In this document: positions 35,483-48,700 of the stretch, one piece after another
Layout of the letters: each line of letters starts with the position of its first letter
How positions within the stretch are numbered: position 1 is the first letter of the stretch
From: Bugulina stolonifera
Lineage: Eukaryota > Bryozoa > Gymnolaemata > Cheilostomatida > Bugulidae
Direction: 5' to 3'
NCBI GenBank assembly: GCA_935421135.1
Contig: OW285192.1
Span: 7,345,501-7,409,500, forward strand
DNA length: 64,000 nucleotides
Program-made: the position numbers and the translations under genes
The notes under the pieces: generated by a model
The model's database searches: none
What the model saw: the letters and a program-made list of their open reading frames with translations, nothing else
Told to the model about the DNA's origin: nothing

Positions 35483-37984
35483 CTATTAACATGATAACGC
35501 GGATTCTTCCACCTTAATACTTGGTGGAACTATTGGAGCTAATGCATAAATACTGCCAAACTACCATGTAGCCTTAGGAATTTCTATTGAGGCTGTTTGG
35601 TTGGGGTACCATCCTGAAATATATGAAGTCAATCACTTCTGGAATCCCAATGAAGAACTCTGGCTATGCTAAGTTTAGTAAATTTTCACCTACATCAACA
35701 AGGTGTTGCTACCATCAATGATATTATGCACAGGTACAATTCTGCGTGCAACACATAATATGTACCTGAATGTATTATACATCTGTACATTATACATTTG
35801 AGAGAGAACTTGCGGTAATATTACAGAGGCAAGGCTGTAAGAGTTTTTACACTATTGAGGTGTTATTAGATATTAGACAGTAGCGTGCTATGATAATACA
35901 AAGTGTAATTCTAGGGGTCATTGAAACATTTAGGCTTACTTGCTATGCTTTACTTTTCTCAGCGTAATAAACCAAATGGTCCAGTAAAAATATGACAGTC
36001 AAAGGTGGTGATGAAGTGGTAAATACTGCATGCCAACGCAGCCACAGACAATCTACACTCAGGAGATTGATGACTTTGCAAATGTTCAGACACTCATTAG
36101 ATAATCATGAAGATAGACACATAATATATACATGAATGTATTATACATTTGTCTCATGTTGGGCCATAAAAGAAAACTTTTGGTAATGTTACATGTACAC
36201 TTCTCAACCCCCTCACTTTTCACTTCCATACTGAGAAGGATAGGATGAAGATGTCTAGCAATTAGTGTAACAGTTTACAGGTGCAGTTAGTCTGGCTAAG
36301 CTGATACTTGCCTAAAACCAACATACCAGCTGGAGTTATCTTTCCATGGCATTGAGAATATATTTTGCAGTGGAAACCTTGCACACTTTTGAATTGTCTT
36401 AAATGTAGTGAATGCGCTTCGCCAAGAGCCTAGATGAATTACGTGCAAGAAAAATGAAAAGTATCGTAATTGGAAAAATAATCTCACTTGCTGTATGTTG
36501 CCAGTTTGACAAACTTCAGTGTAGCATGTCCGAAAATTTTTATTGTGATCTAAAGTCTAAATAGTAATACTAGAGGCAGTTTAACTTCCAATCTTAAGTA
36601 AATGAATGGGAGATGACACAGCATGTATTTTCTCTAACAACGATACCAGGACTCGCATCGAAATAACAGGAATAGACAACCAAAAAACGTCTCTAGCACT
36701 GTACATAAAACGTCTTACCCACACAGACATCTTTACTTCCCTGTGTTAGTGTAAGTATAATATATTATAAAGCTACATGTTTATACCGGAGGGCTTGATG
36801 ATGAAAAGCAAACTGTTGTCAAAACGCGAGGAATTTCGACAACACAAAAATGTCTCTTACAATATTATTTATCATTAAAACTACATGTTGTGTAATCATT
36901 CAAATAGTTAGTATGGTCGTGGGGCTGCCATTTAATTGTCTTATTCATTTATGTACAAATAATGCATTTAAGTCAGTTACTATGGGTGGTTTTTCATGTA
37001 TTGTCAGTCATGTTTATACGAGTATAGGTGACAAGTCATGTAGAATACAGTTACATGTATATATGTAATGACTTGCATCAATAATATAATTATAAGAAAT
37101 ATGTAGGTAATATAATACAGGTAATATAAATATTGAGATCTGTGATGGTTATGTACAAGTGGGTAGCATTGTTGTTGGGATTACTTAAGTTGCATAATAT
37201 TTTTGATAATGTAAGTTTGATATTTATCCAAGTAGAATAATCACATGATAAGGATAATACATAGAGCTTTCTACCTACGCATATTTTTATAATTGAATTA
37301 TGCATCTCTTTTTACCATGTCTATTAGGCCAAGTTGGCAATCTCAATATGCATATGAAATGGTGGGTGCTTTGCAAATTTATTTTGATTTAGTCACGTTA
37401 TCTTTGGACTTGCTAACACTGAAATAAATACATTACTTACTATTATTTAAAATTATATAAACTTAATTAAATTGCATCTTCAATAAACTCCAAGCCCAGA
37501 ATCTGACTAAAAAGAGTATTAATAGCCCATGGTTGCTGGGATCGTTTTACCAAGAATATCTAACATAATTTAGCCCAAGTACCCATAAAGACATGGGACG
37601 CAAGTGTAGAGTAACACATGTAATCTACAGATCATTGGTGAAATACATACAGAGCTAAGACTATGTATATGCAGGCGTGCATCAATAAACTGGGCCAGAC
37701 ATTTTTGCAGTGTATCTGATGTACATGTACATAGATGTGACTACATAACATACTTGTATATATTGTTTACTGCCAATATGGATTCCATAGCATACAGCTA
37801 CAGAATACTTGAGTAAATTGGACAGCTTTATTTCCTTAGTTTTACAACTCTACAATTTATGTCATTGAGTCAGTATCATTATTCAGTATAGCTAAGAGTT
37901 TTCCTCTCTTTTCCTTATAATGATTGAAATAGTATGGTCCTATCCAGTAGATATTGCTGCAGAATGCAGTGTGGTCCTGTCCTG

Positions 37985-38523
37985 TCTTAAACTGACCTGG
38001 GTGGCAAATAAAACTCCCAAGATGGCCACTCGGCCTAGACCAAAATGGCTATCATGTTAGAATTTTGCTTGATCGGAGAAAACCATTCCTAGCTCAGCGG
38101 CACACCCAAATTTCTCGCACAATAATAAGGATTTTGTTTTTGACTCAGGTGTTTTCACGACCCTATGATGGAAGTGAATTTGTGGCTGTACGAAAATGCC
38201 AGTTCGTAACAGGAAGTTCCAAAAACGGTCGTTTGGAAAAAAACCATTTCAAAACTCTAAACCCCAAACCCCAACCCCTAGCTTTCAGCTAAATTTTACT
38301 TGTAATATTATATTTTTTTGTTTTTGCTACTACCAACTTGTAGAACACTAAAAAATTAATTACCTGTGAGTTCTATTCTTCAAAATGGTTGTTTTCTAAA
38401 CGACCGCTTTCGGAGCATCCTGTTTCAAAATGACATTCTCAAAATGTCCCTTTACCGATGGAAGTTGGCTGGACAATCTTTGAGCAAGTTGGCCTGTGCC
38501 TGAAATTTAGGTCGCGAAGACAC
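37985..38523 (+). repeat. Dispersed repeat, copy 2, with a nested foldback unit
   Basis: The left part matches 18347-18560; the right end AGGTCGCGAAGACAC (38509-38523) is the reverse complement of the start of that copy. Inside, about 38198-38255 and 38375-38445 are inverted repeats of each other (CGGTCGTTT and AAACGACCG blocks), so a foldback element is probably inserted. The core includes an AAACCCCAAACCCCAACCCC run near 38260-38279. Confidence 0.6.
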
Positions 38524-39253
38524 TATATTATTATATATTATGTAGTTTTGTTATACTAGACCAGGCACACTGGAATGAATGATGGAAATTCAAAGTTCAA
38601 CAAGCTAACCATGAAATATGTGTACATTGTCCAGAAACAAGCAGTTATCTGCTCTCTACGCTCTATATTATTCATTGCACGCTAATGGCTAGCTAATGGA
38701 AAAAAGTAAATAATATTGTGCTTTTAATGGAAATTTCTCTCCCTTTATCAGCATCAGCTGATATTGCATGTACATGTACATCTAATACCTCTAAAATGCT
38801 CTACACACTGTATACACAACATGTTAATGATATTATACATAATATTATTGCACAATATTATGATGTTAAACTCCATTTAAAAGTGTTCAAGCCATCTGCA
38901 GTTGGTTGTATTGCTGTATAAAAACAAGAATCATAGGGAGAAAGGAAAGGTGATTCATGTACATGTATGTTTAGTTGTAGCCAGAGTTCCAAGTCATACA
39001 CACATGTAGGTATACCACAGCGATATATATCTCTATATACCTACATACTTTGTACATGTATCTTAGACTAGACCTGCATATTTACTAAATATAATAGCAT
39101 GTTTCTCATCCCTTTATTGAAAACAAAAATCTGGAGCCATCCCGCTACACATTTCTTTCTGTTTGATCAAGTTTATTTATTTAATTATGGAAATTGAAAA
39201 GTTAACATAATTCGGTGTTAAGTGGATGATTTTTGTTTTTGCATTTACCTTTG

Positions 39254-39260
39254 TATAAAA
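39254..39260 (+). promoter_or_regulatory. TATA box of PKHD1L1
   Basis: TATAAAA lies about 30 bases before a short 5' UTR exon ending at GAGCAG|GTAAGG (39313/39314). The next exon (39671-39747) carries the start codon and signal peptide. The start site itself is inferred. Confidence 0.5.
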
Positions 39261-39710
39261 ATAGATATATCAGAAGCTGTCTTCATTCACTCAAAGGACT
39301 TGTCGTTGAGCAGGTAAGGATTAAAAAGCATTAGCAATTGTAATTATTATGGGTATTATTTTTATAACCTGATACATAAAATAATATAGTAAGATCTCAC
39401 TTGAGGTAATTTTTATGACATACCTAACAATATTATAATTGCGAATTTGAATTCTAATTCTGAAAATATAACACTTGCATTGCAAGTAATTACATGTAAA
39501 CTGTGTAAATTACAGTAATTTCTTAGTTGGCTGAAAGCGTCATGGAAGCTAGATGTCTAAAACAACATGAGTATCAACTGTTATTATTTCTTACATTATT
39601 ATTTTCTCTCCTAAGTTTCACATTTCTCTTCCCCAACTCAGTATACAGCATGTTATTTTTTATTTTTTAGGTTCTTTGTTGACAGAGGCGAAACAGAGAT
39701 TCCTTCAAAT

Positions 39711-42700
39711 ATGCGGTTCTCCACTGCATATTTACTAGGCTGCTGTGGTAAGTTTGAAATAAATGTAAAATCTTATGCCTTTTTTGCTATAAATACATGT
39801 ATAAGCAATTGGAATAGCGTGTGACTACCCTAAGTGCAGTCAGTGTAACATTAGTAGTCTGCACTTGGTTTGCACAGCTTCTTATAAAATGTACATGGCA
39901 AGTTAGTGTCCAAATCCATTTTTTACAGAACTTATCAATTGCTGGTGCATTTATGCAGGAGTGTGCCTTGTGGCTTATGTCGGTTGCAATACTCCTTACA
40001 ACTTTTAAATTTTGAACTTTTCTGGAAAAGTTTTTTGCTATTCAATTTATACCATTGTGTCAAGCCCAATGAGGAGAGAGAGAGGGTGGGACAGGCACAC
40101 CCAGAAGACCCACTTTAAACTCTGAACAAGTTCTTTTGAGAGTCTTGAAATTTCCAATATTGGTAGATATAGCTTTCAAAGAATTATCTCTACATAAAAT
40201 GTAGCTATACAAACTTGTATCAGTTTGTTCGGAGATTGCAAGATAATTATTTTAAAAAATTCTGAGTTATTTTACTATGTCACCAGGAATGCACGGAGAT
40301 ACAAATAAGTAAACTGTTAGGTTTTCCTTGCTTGATCAATAGAACTTTTGCTCCGCTGGAAATGAATAAGCCCTATACCTTATGAAAAAGGTGACGTTAT
40401 AAAATTCTGTTAAAAAGAAAGATCACAAATCTACTTCTACTATGTTCAGTCAGTATTCATTTGAATTATTTTATAAATCTTAAGGGGTTTTGTGAATTTA
40501 GCGTGTCATGCTATTGCGGTGAAACTGTCCAGCCATGTGTGTGGGCTGACTGCTGCCATACATGCAGTTGTTGAAGCTTCCTTTTTGGGGTTGCCGAGAT
40601 GGCCGTGATGGTAGTGGGTTCAGTCACATGCTAGGCTGAGTGCCAGAGGTTGGCGATTCAAGAACACTTTTCTCTCTGGGAAAAATTTATTACACTGCCA
40701 AGTTTATTTCCAAGCCTCATGTTCTATTACAGTGGCAGCGGCAGCAGTAGTGTTTGTCTCAGCAGGTGGTAAGTAAGCTTATGTTTATACAAAGTTACTA
40801 CATTTCCAAATAGTTTCTTCCTTCTTAACAAAACCTATTCACTGTCTCAGGCAATGTTGTGTTCGTAGACACAATGTATACATTTCTCAACCCCAGCAGT
40901 GTTACCTGTATTTGTGAGCAAGCTTCAACCGTACTGCACGTACATATAAATGGATACCACTGCATATTGTGTGTAAATGGACGTTATAGATTCTGTAGCT
41001 GGATTGTGTGTATCTTTTTAGCTCCACGCGTTACTGGCATAAGTCCAAAGTATATAAGTGATGGTGGTAACGTCAGAGTGACCATATTAGGAAGAGGTAA
41101 GTAGACAATATAAAGTCAATGAACAGATATAGATCATTAAGCCTGTGAGGTGTTACATGTAACTGGGTAGTGAGAGCCTGGGCACCAGACCCAGTGATCT
41201 GAAACAATCAACAGAATACAGGTACACAGGCCATTATCAGAACAACTACCTTTGTATTACTATCAATTATTTGGAAGAAAGCCAACACAAAACTAAACAA
41301 ACAAACAAACAAACTTCACCCAACTATAACTTCATACACATATAATTGTATATGTGACCAGCTTTAATTAGTTTGGAGTCGTCGTATCTGTTACAGGCGT
41401 TAAAAATATGTAATACAAACTCATTCAGGATGATCTAGCTCCAAACTGCAAATGGTAAATGTCTATTGCATACTCTGCATTTGGAGCTAGGCTGCAATTA
41501 AATGTACATGTATATGACTTTATTTGTTGTATTTGTATGTACGGGTATATATACATGTACATGTACATGTAAATACAATACTTAGCGCTCTTTACAAGTA
41601 ACAAGAGCATTTAAATTAAATTATTACAGATTTCGCTGAAAACCAGTTCAATTTTGGAGAAGACAGCCATGTTGGAAATAAAGTTTGGTTTGTTGATGAC
41701 TATCATCAGTATCCGTGTGAAGTGTTTCCTGATGGTTCAAATGAGAACATGATTCAATGCTATACTTCGTAAGTAAACACTGGTGTACATGTACGTGTCT
41801 GCGTACGCGTACGCGTACGCGTATGCGTATGCGTGTGTGTACGTGTAGTTGTTTTGCAATTTTGGTATGTTTAGATTTGAACTAGCATCATCTTGAAAAT
41901 TGAAAATGGATAACGACAGATTTAAAACCAATATTCCTTCATGCTCAAGTCTGCTAGAAAATGTGCAATAAGTGAAGTACACATTTGTGTCATTAGTATA
42001 CCATGCAATTAATTCACTCTCTGGTAACTGAATTAGATGAACAGTTGGATGTGACATGTAATAGATAATGCAACATGTAATACATTACGTGTGTATATAC
42101 ATGTACATGTATATAATACAGCATTGGTTTTGTTGGACAGTACATTACCATGATACTGTCGTGTTTCCAGCTCACATAACATGCAGACGCTTACAATAAC
42201 TGCATAAAATTGACTCTATACTGCATGTATAACTTGGCTAAACTTGCCTGTTGTTATTGACTACCATTATTATCCAATCATGTAAACTCATTCATATATT
42301 AGCATTATATAAATTACTAAATCTTTTCTACTACTGTAATTTATGGCCGATGGTCAGAACTGATTTTCACATATTGCATTTTTTACATGATTATAGGCCT
42401 TTTTTGTAATGGCCGACCCTTTTTAGGTCGGACCTCGGCCTTTTCCCGCCATATTGTTATGCAATTTCCGGGGCCGATACTCTATCATCCCACCCGATAC
42501 TCTATCGGGCTTTTTGCCCGAACTTTTACCGAAAACTGATTTAGTATAAAAGGAAGCACATTTTCTTATGCTAGTCAGTTGTTGAATGCGCTCCAATAAA
42601 GCGACATCTCTCAACTCAACCTTCAGAGTCTTACTCTTGCAGGGAGGCAGCTTCAGCCTTGGTTCCTTTGGACCTTTAGCGCCCGAGCTCAGCCTCATAC

Positions 42701-45700
42701 TCATTTAAGACACTTTCAACACTCTCTCATGAGTATAAACATCGGACCTACGCCGATCCTTCACTCTTCAATGAGTCTACGCATCGGGCTTACGTCCTTA
42801 CTACAACACTAAGAGCTACATAACTGTTCACTCTTTATGTAATGGTGGAAGTACAACTTGGTTGACCACTCCAAAGCACTTCCCACACTCGTGTCTACAT
42901 TGGCACCAGTGTGACCAACCCATAAAACATTACAATACTATAATGTTGTGATATTGTAGGCCAGAGATGACTGAAGGCACATATTTTATAAGAGTCTCTG
43001 TTGATGGTGTGCCTATCACTGGGTACAACTTGTGCTATGGTGATCCATTCAATCGGCATTGTTCACTCTATGTAAGTACCACATGTATGTACAGTATGTA
43101 CGTGTATATCTAATATCTGTCTAATATAATACATTTGCGTGTATATCTAATATCTGCATGTCTAATATAATACATGTGCGTGTATATCTAATATCTGTCT
43201 AATATAATACATGTGCTGTATATCTAATATCTGTCTAATATAATACATGTGCGTGTATATCTAATATCTGTCTAATATAATACATGTGCGTGTATATCTA
43301 ATATCTGTCTAATATAATTATACATGTGCGTGTATATCTAATATGTTATAACTTTCATGTATTTATCACCAGAGATCCTAACAAAAATCTTAATTTGAAG
43401 GCATTGGTTAAAATTCAGGAACTTAGTTTATGAGCAATGTTGTACTACATTAAAGTATTCTTCAATTAATATTTCCTTACACATGTACAAATGTATATAT
43501 TCATCTAAATTTTAGACCAGATATGGTTATCGACCAAGAATTTATAGAATTGAACCAAGAACTGGACCTGTTGGCCAAATCATCAATATTTATGGTCGTC
43601 TGTTCACAGATCTATATGGGTCAACCCAGTCTCTAGCTAGCCATGGCAGAATAGAAGCTATTCAAAGGTACATGATTATCTATTGAATTATTGACATTTA
43701 GCCACTTATTTTGACCTACCTGTATATAAGCATATACTGTAGGAAAATAATTGCTAAACATAAAACATAAAATTTCATTTCATTCATTTGGATTTAAGAA
43801 AAAGTTGTGTTTAAGATGTAAAACTGCCGTAATTTACTTGATTGCACTGAGCACTGTCCATTCATGCCGTGAAGAATCTTCTTAAAAACTAAACGCAAAC
43901 GATGCCTTAGATTTTTTCGTTTACTTGGCTCTAATGATAAATAGATGAGCCTTAGTTCAGCACCTGCATTGAACATTAAAATAATAGAAAATAGTTTTGT
44001 TTTCATTAGAGACACCCAGCCTAATTGGCTAATGGCTGATATGAGTATACTATTATTTATTTGCTACTACATGTGTTATCAACGAAACATAGAGTTTATG
44101 CCAATATGCTGAGGTTGCCTGACTATGACATAGTAGAGTAGAACACTCATGCAGTTGACACAAAAACACCAGCTACTACTATAAATGCATGTCGAACTAA
44201 TATATACATGTATATAATAATAAACATGTATATATTTACACAGGGTGTACGTTCAAGGTCAAAACTGCGAACTACAAGATGGAGACGAACTGTAAGTGTC
44301 TCTACTTTAATATTCCGATATTGTACGTGCAAACTTTATAAATAGCAATCTGCAATAATAATTTATTTTATTCAATAATACACAGTGGCATATGGCCTAT
44401 AACGCTAGATTAGGCTGCCTGGTAATAGTATTTATCGTAAACAAGGGCAGCTCCCTTCAGATCAAGCATTAGTCATGCCTGAACGCTAAAGCAGTTTCAC
44501 ATGGGAGTTGGGGTTGGTTTTGAAGGTCGAAGTTGGAGTTGGTGACAGAGTTGGTGTAATGTAAACGCACCTTCATATGAACCAGTACAGTTTCCAAATA
44601 CGCCTATAGTTTTACCTTTAGATGGTAAATTATGTTATTCTATGATGAACAGCAGTTCAAAGTTGGACTGTACTAATTTTAACTAATTTTTACCACAATG
44701 GAGTAATTAATGTTGAGCCTAACAAAAGTCGATGGAAACAAAATAAGCAAACAACTTGGCAAGATAGTCAACAGCTGTTCTTATATGCTAATTCAGCAGA
44801 CTTGATTGGAATGTTTATATTCATAGCGTTCTCCTGCATGTATAATTTAGTATGTCGAGCTGGCTTCAACTCAGTCTATGATTAACAGGCAGCAGCAGAA
44901 GAATATTAAAATCAATGCAAGTGAATTTTAGGGATTGAAGAGATGAAGGTTTGCCTGACAGAATAACATGCCATCATTTTAATAATGTAATGCAATTTTG
45001 ATTTATTTACACAGCTACGGGATAACGATGTTGTCTTATGATTACGTTCACCTAAGATGTAAGGTGACAACTCCATCAGTACCAGCAAATAGCCGAGTTT
45101 CTGTTGTAATAGACGCTCCATTTGGCAAATCTGTACCCGAGCCAGATGCTCAACACTTGTCAGCCACTGGAAATTCATTTATGTATCAGACCTACGCAGG
45201 TAAAAACGGTTTACTGTGGTAGAATGTTGCAGGGCAAGCAAATGTAAGTTCATGGTCATCACTACCTTAACATGTCTATCAATGCTGTCAGCCTATTGGT
45301 GACTCTGTATTATATTCCAGTAGTATTGCCTCCAACTCTCTGTAAGTAAGTATAATTAGCAGGAACTAACAGTTACTAAATACATGATAGGAAAGGGCTT
45401 TGTGTTAACGCTGGGGTTTGAGGTAGGTGCGGACAACTTACAAAATGAAGAGAAGACAACTCTATTTTTTAGGATTCGCTAATTATTCACAACATTCTAA
45501 TACATGTATATCTCGTATATAGTGAATGTTAATGCCTCTAATTAGAGTCTTGGTAGTCAGTATATACAAGTATAATACTCTTCAGAAGTTAAGTTATCTT
45601 ATCGTCAATTGCATGTAGGCGTAATCCATTTTAAGCAAGTTGGTAACTAGCTTTACACTGCGTGGATATTGAATTGTCTTGGAAGGAATGAGTCAGCTGG

Positions 45701-48700
45701 TTGTATCCTAAAAAGGTTCTGCACAGATATCATTAGTAGCTTACTGAATATAGTACTGTATATGCAGTATAAGACTAATGTGATTGTATTACAAGTCAGA
45801 GCACAAATCCTACACTTGCCTATCAACTTGAGAAAGAACTTATTGAAAATATTTTTCCTACTTGCAGATCTACAATGCAATAGTTCAGATGAATCAGCTC
45901 TCGTGCAATGAATATTACCATCATTAAATTGTCAGCACCCTGAAGGCCTTCTTGGAAACGATTATTATTTAGCAGTTGTACGATTTTTTTCAAACTTTAT
46001 TAGCAAATAAATCTTCACAAGTCACATCATTTGCCATTTGGAAAGAGCATTCTAGTATTATAATAAAAACAGGTCAAAGGATTTGTACCTACAGTAACTA
46101 CATGTATATACTGTAATTACATTGATGTGTGCTGCCGTGTTGTAAGTAATACTAAATGTGTTTGAATGGCTAAAAGCTGGGTAAAGGAATAGAAATAAAT
46201 CATTTTAAGTATTGTCATCACCTCAACTTACCTTATAACTATGGAGAACTCCGAAATTACTATGTGTGTATGAGCCAATTCTAACAGACCAGTATATACG
46301 AATATGCGCACATGTAAATATACATGTAATTAAGAATAAACATGCAAGACAGTTCTGTAATCAATTGTTTATTTCAGAGATTACAAGTGTTCATCCTTCA
46401 AGTGGCAGCATGGGAGGAGGTCAGCTGATTACGATCACTGGTACCGGGTTTGATGGATACAACACTCCTGAGATACATGTCGGTGATGGCAAGTGTGAAG
46501 TTGTCAGGACAACGAGTACCACGGTAGTCTGTAAGACTCCACCCGCTACGGTATCTCCTGCCAACAGCTCTTTTGTTGGTAAGTGTTGAAAAAGACGTTG
46601 CTTTTAGTAAAAAAAGGTTTAATGTGCTGATACGCTAGAGATAGTTTGCTTTAGCCAATCAAAATTGCAGGGCGATTATGCTGTCGTCTTTTCTTTAGCA
46701 GCATGCTCACCTATACTCGCCTATCTCAGCTCTATCCTGTACGGGTAGCGGATGTCTGCCAGAAGCCTCGCTCAATCGAACTTCTTCATCTAATCCTGTC
46801 CTGAACATCCTTTTCATTGAGGGAACAGGATTGGAGATCCTTCCTGATTGTATCCTTCCACCTGTTTCGGGCGTCCTCGGTTTCTCCTTCCTTCAACTCG
46901 CACCTCACTCACTCTCCTGATGTCTTCTTCTCTTTTTCTCCGGCACACATGTCCAAACCACTAAAACCTTCTTCGTCTCATCAAATCTGTTATACTCATG
47001 ACATTAGCCTCTTCTCATATGTTGACATTTGTCCTGTACTCCTCAAGGCTGATTCCGATGCTATAGCGTAGCATCCTCATCTCACAGACACTGATCTTTC
47101 CAGCCAGGTAATCTGTGAGTGGCCATGTTCCAGCTACATACATCAGCACTGGGTGTTGAGGATGTGGATGATGACATTGGATAAATGTTTGGCAGATTTA
47201 TTTCAGCAGTTTAATTCACCAGAATTTTCAGGAAGTAGAAAAGAACAGAGCTGTAGAAAAACTTAGTTTCGAATAAAACACATATACAGAGCTATAAACA
47301 AAAATACAGAGTTATCTGCTCATAGGCATAGTGAATGCAACTCCAAAGTATAGTAGTGTTTTGGTAAAACAAACATGGTAATACAACTCTTATGAATATG
47401 TACATGGTATGTTATCTGATATTCAGATTAGAGTCAGTCTCTAAGGCATTGTGGTTTGCTATCTCTCAACACACCCCCTCAATCCACATGCCGAAGCGGG
47501 CGATGGCATCGGTATGTTGAACACGGGCTAGCACCTTAGTCATACAGTCTGCGAGGTTCTCGTTACTGCGGACATACTGGTACTGAACACTCTGCTGCTT
47601 TCGCAGGAAGTGGTAGCGTACATCTATGTGTTTGGTGCGAGCGTGTGAGACAGTATCACCTTTGGTCAAAGCAATAGCTCCTTGATTGTCGGTGTAGAGT
47701 ATCCTTTAGCAACGTATCGTGCTTTGTACTGAAGTTGGTCTACATCCTTGCCTTGCTTCAGAGCATACACCCATCTGCCTTTGGTCAACGATCTGTTGTT
47801 TGGTAGAGGTTTTATCTCCCAAGTGTCATTCTGCACAAGAGAATTGACCTCTTTGTCCATAGCTTCTTTCCACTTGATAGAATCATCACTGGACATGGCT
47901 TCCTCATATGTTTGGGGTATTGATAGGGTAGCTGCATAGGCATAGTCAATAGTTTTGTAGACATAATAATCATTAAACTTCTTGTTTGGTTTGCATTCTC
48001 TCTTAGATCTGCCTTCTGGTTTAGCCAAACCAGATTTGTCAGCTGTTTCAGTGTCTGTATCAGATTCAGTTGTGACACTGTCAGTTTTAGCTGACTCGGG
48101 TTGTGACTCATCATGTATAGCGGGATGAGAAACAGGTGTAGGATCTGGCGGCGGACCACCATCACCCACAGGCTCAGAGCATCTAGCTTGGTCAGCTCTG
48201 GGCGGGAACCATTGGTCTTCCTGAAAATCATCGGTGAATTTGTCACTGTGGACAGTGACGTTTCTGGTAGAGAGAACTTGGTTTCTGCCTTGATTCAGTA
48301 CATAGTAGCTGTTTTGACTTGAGGTATTCACACCTAGATAGTGGCCAGGTAAGCCTCGAGCATCGAGTTTGCGTTTGTGAACTTCATTGAAGTAGGTGCA
48401 GGTTGCTCCGAAGGTGTTTATCTTCCTCATGTCTGGTTTAGAACCTGTGAAGAGCTCATAGGCTGTCTTCTCTGTTCGCCTTTGGTAACTTCTGTTACGC
48501 AGGTATGATGCATGACGAACAGCATAACTCCACAGAAACTTTGGTAGTTGAGAATCTGTGAGTAGGCATCTGGACATCTCGAGTAAACTTCTCCAGGAAC
48601 GCTCGGCTTTACCATTCTGGTAAGCTGAGTGTGGGGCAGTAGTTGTGAACTTTATTCTGTTCTCCAACAGTACATCTTGGAACTTTTGTCCTGTGAACTC

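Larger units (their letters stand above)
32414..39253. other. Intergenic DNA before PKHD1L1
   Basis: No exon is supported in 6.8 kb. Contents: the TATGGCTATATGC array, a dispersed repeat at 33300-33740, a short hairpin (33629-33646 with 33651-33668), a 54-bp tandem repeat at 35331 and a repeat at 37985-38523. A minus-strand ATG followed after 32 bases by a GTAAGT donor (34750-34719) could be a lone first exon, but nothing downstream supports it. Confidence 0.5.

Noticed and set aside
40588..40690. Possible tRNA-derived SINE before PKHD1L1 coding exon 2
   Set aside because: An A-box-like TGGCCGTGATGG is present but the B box is too weak to support it.
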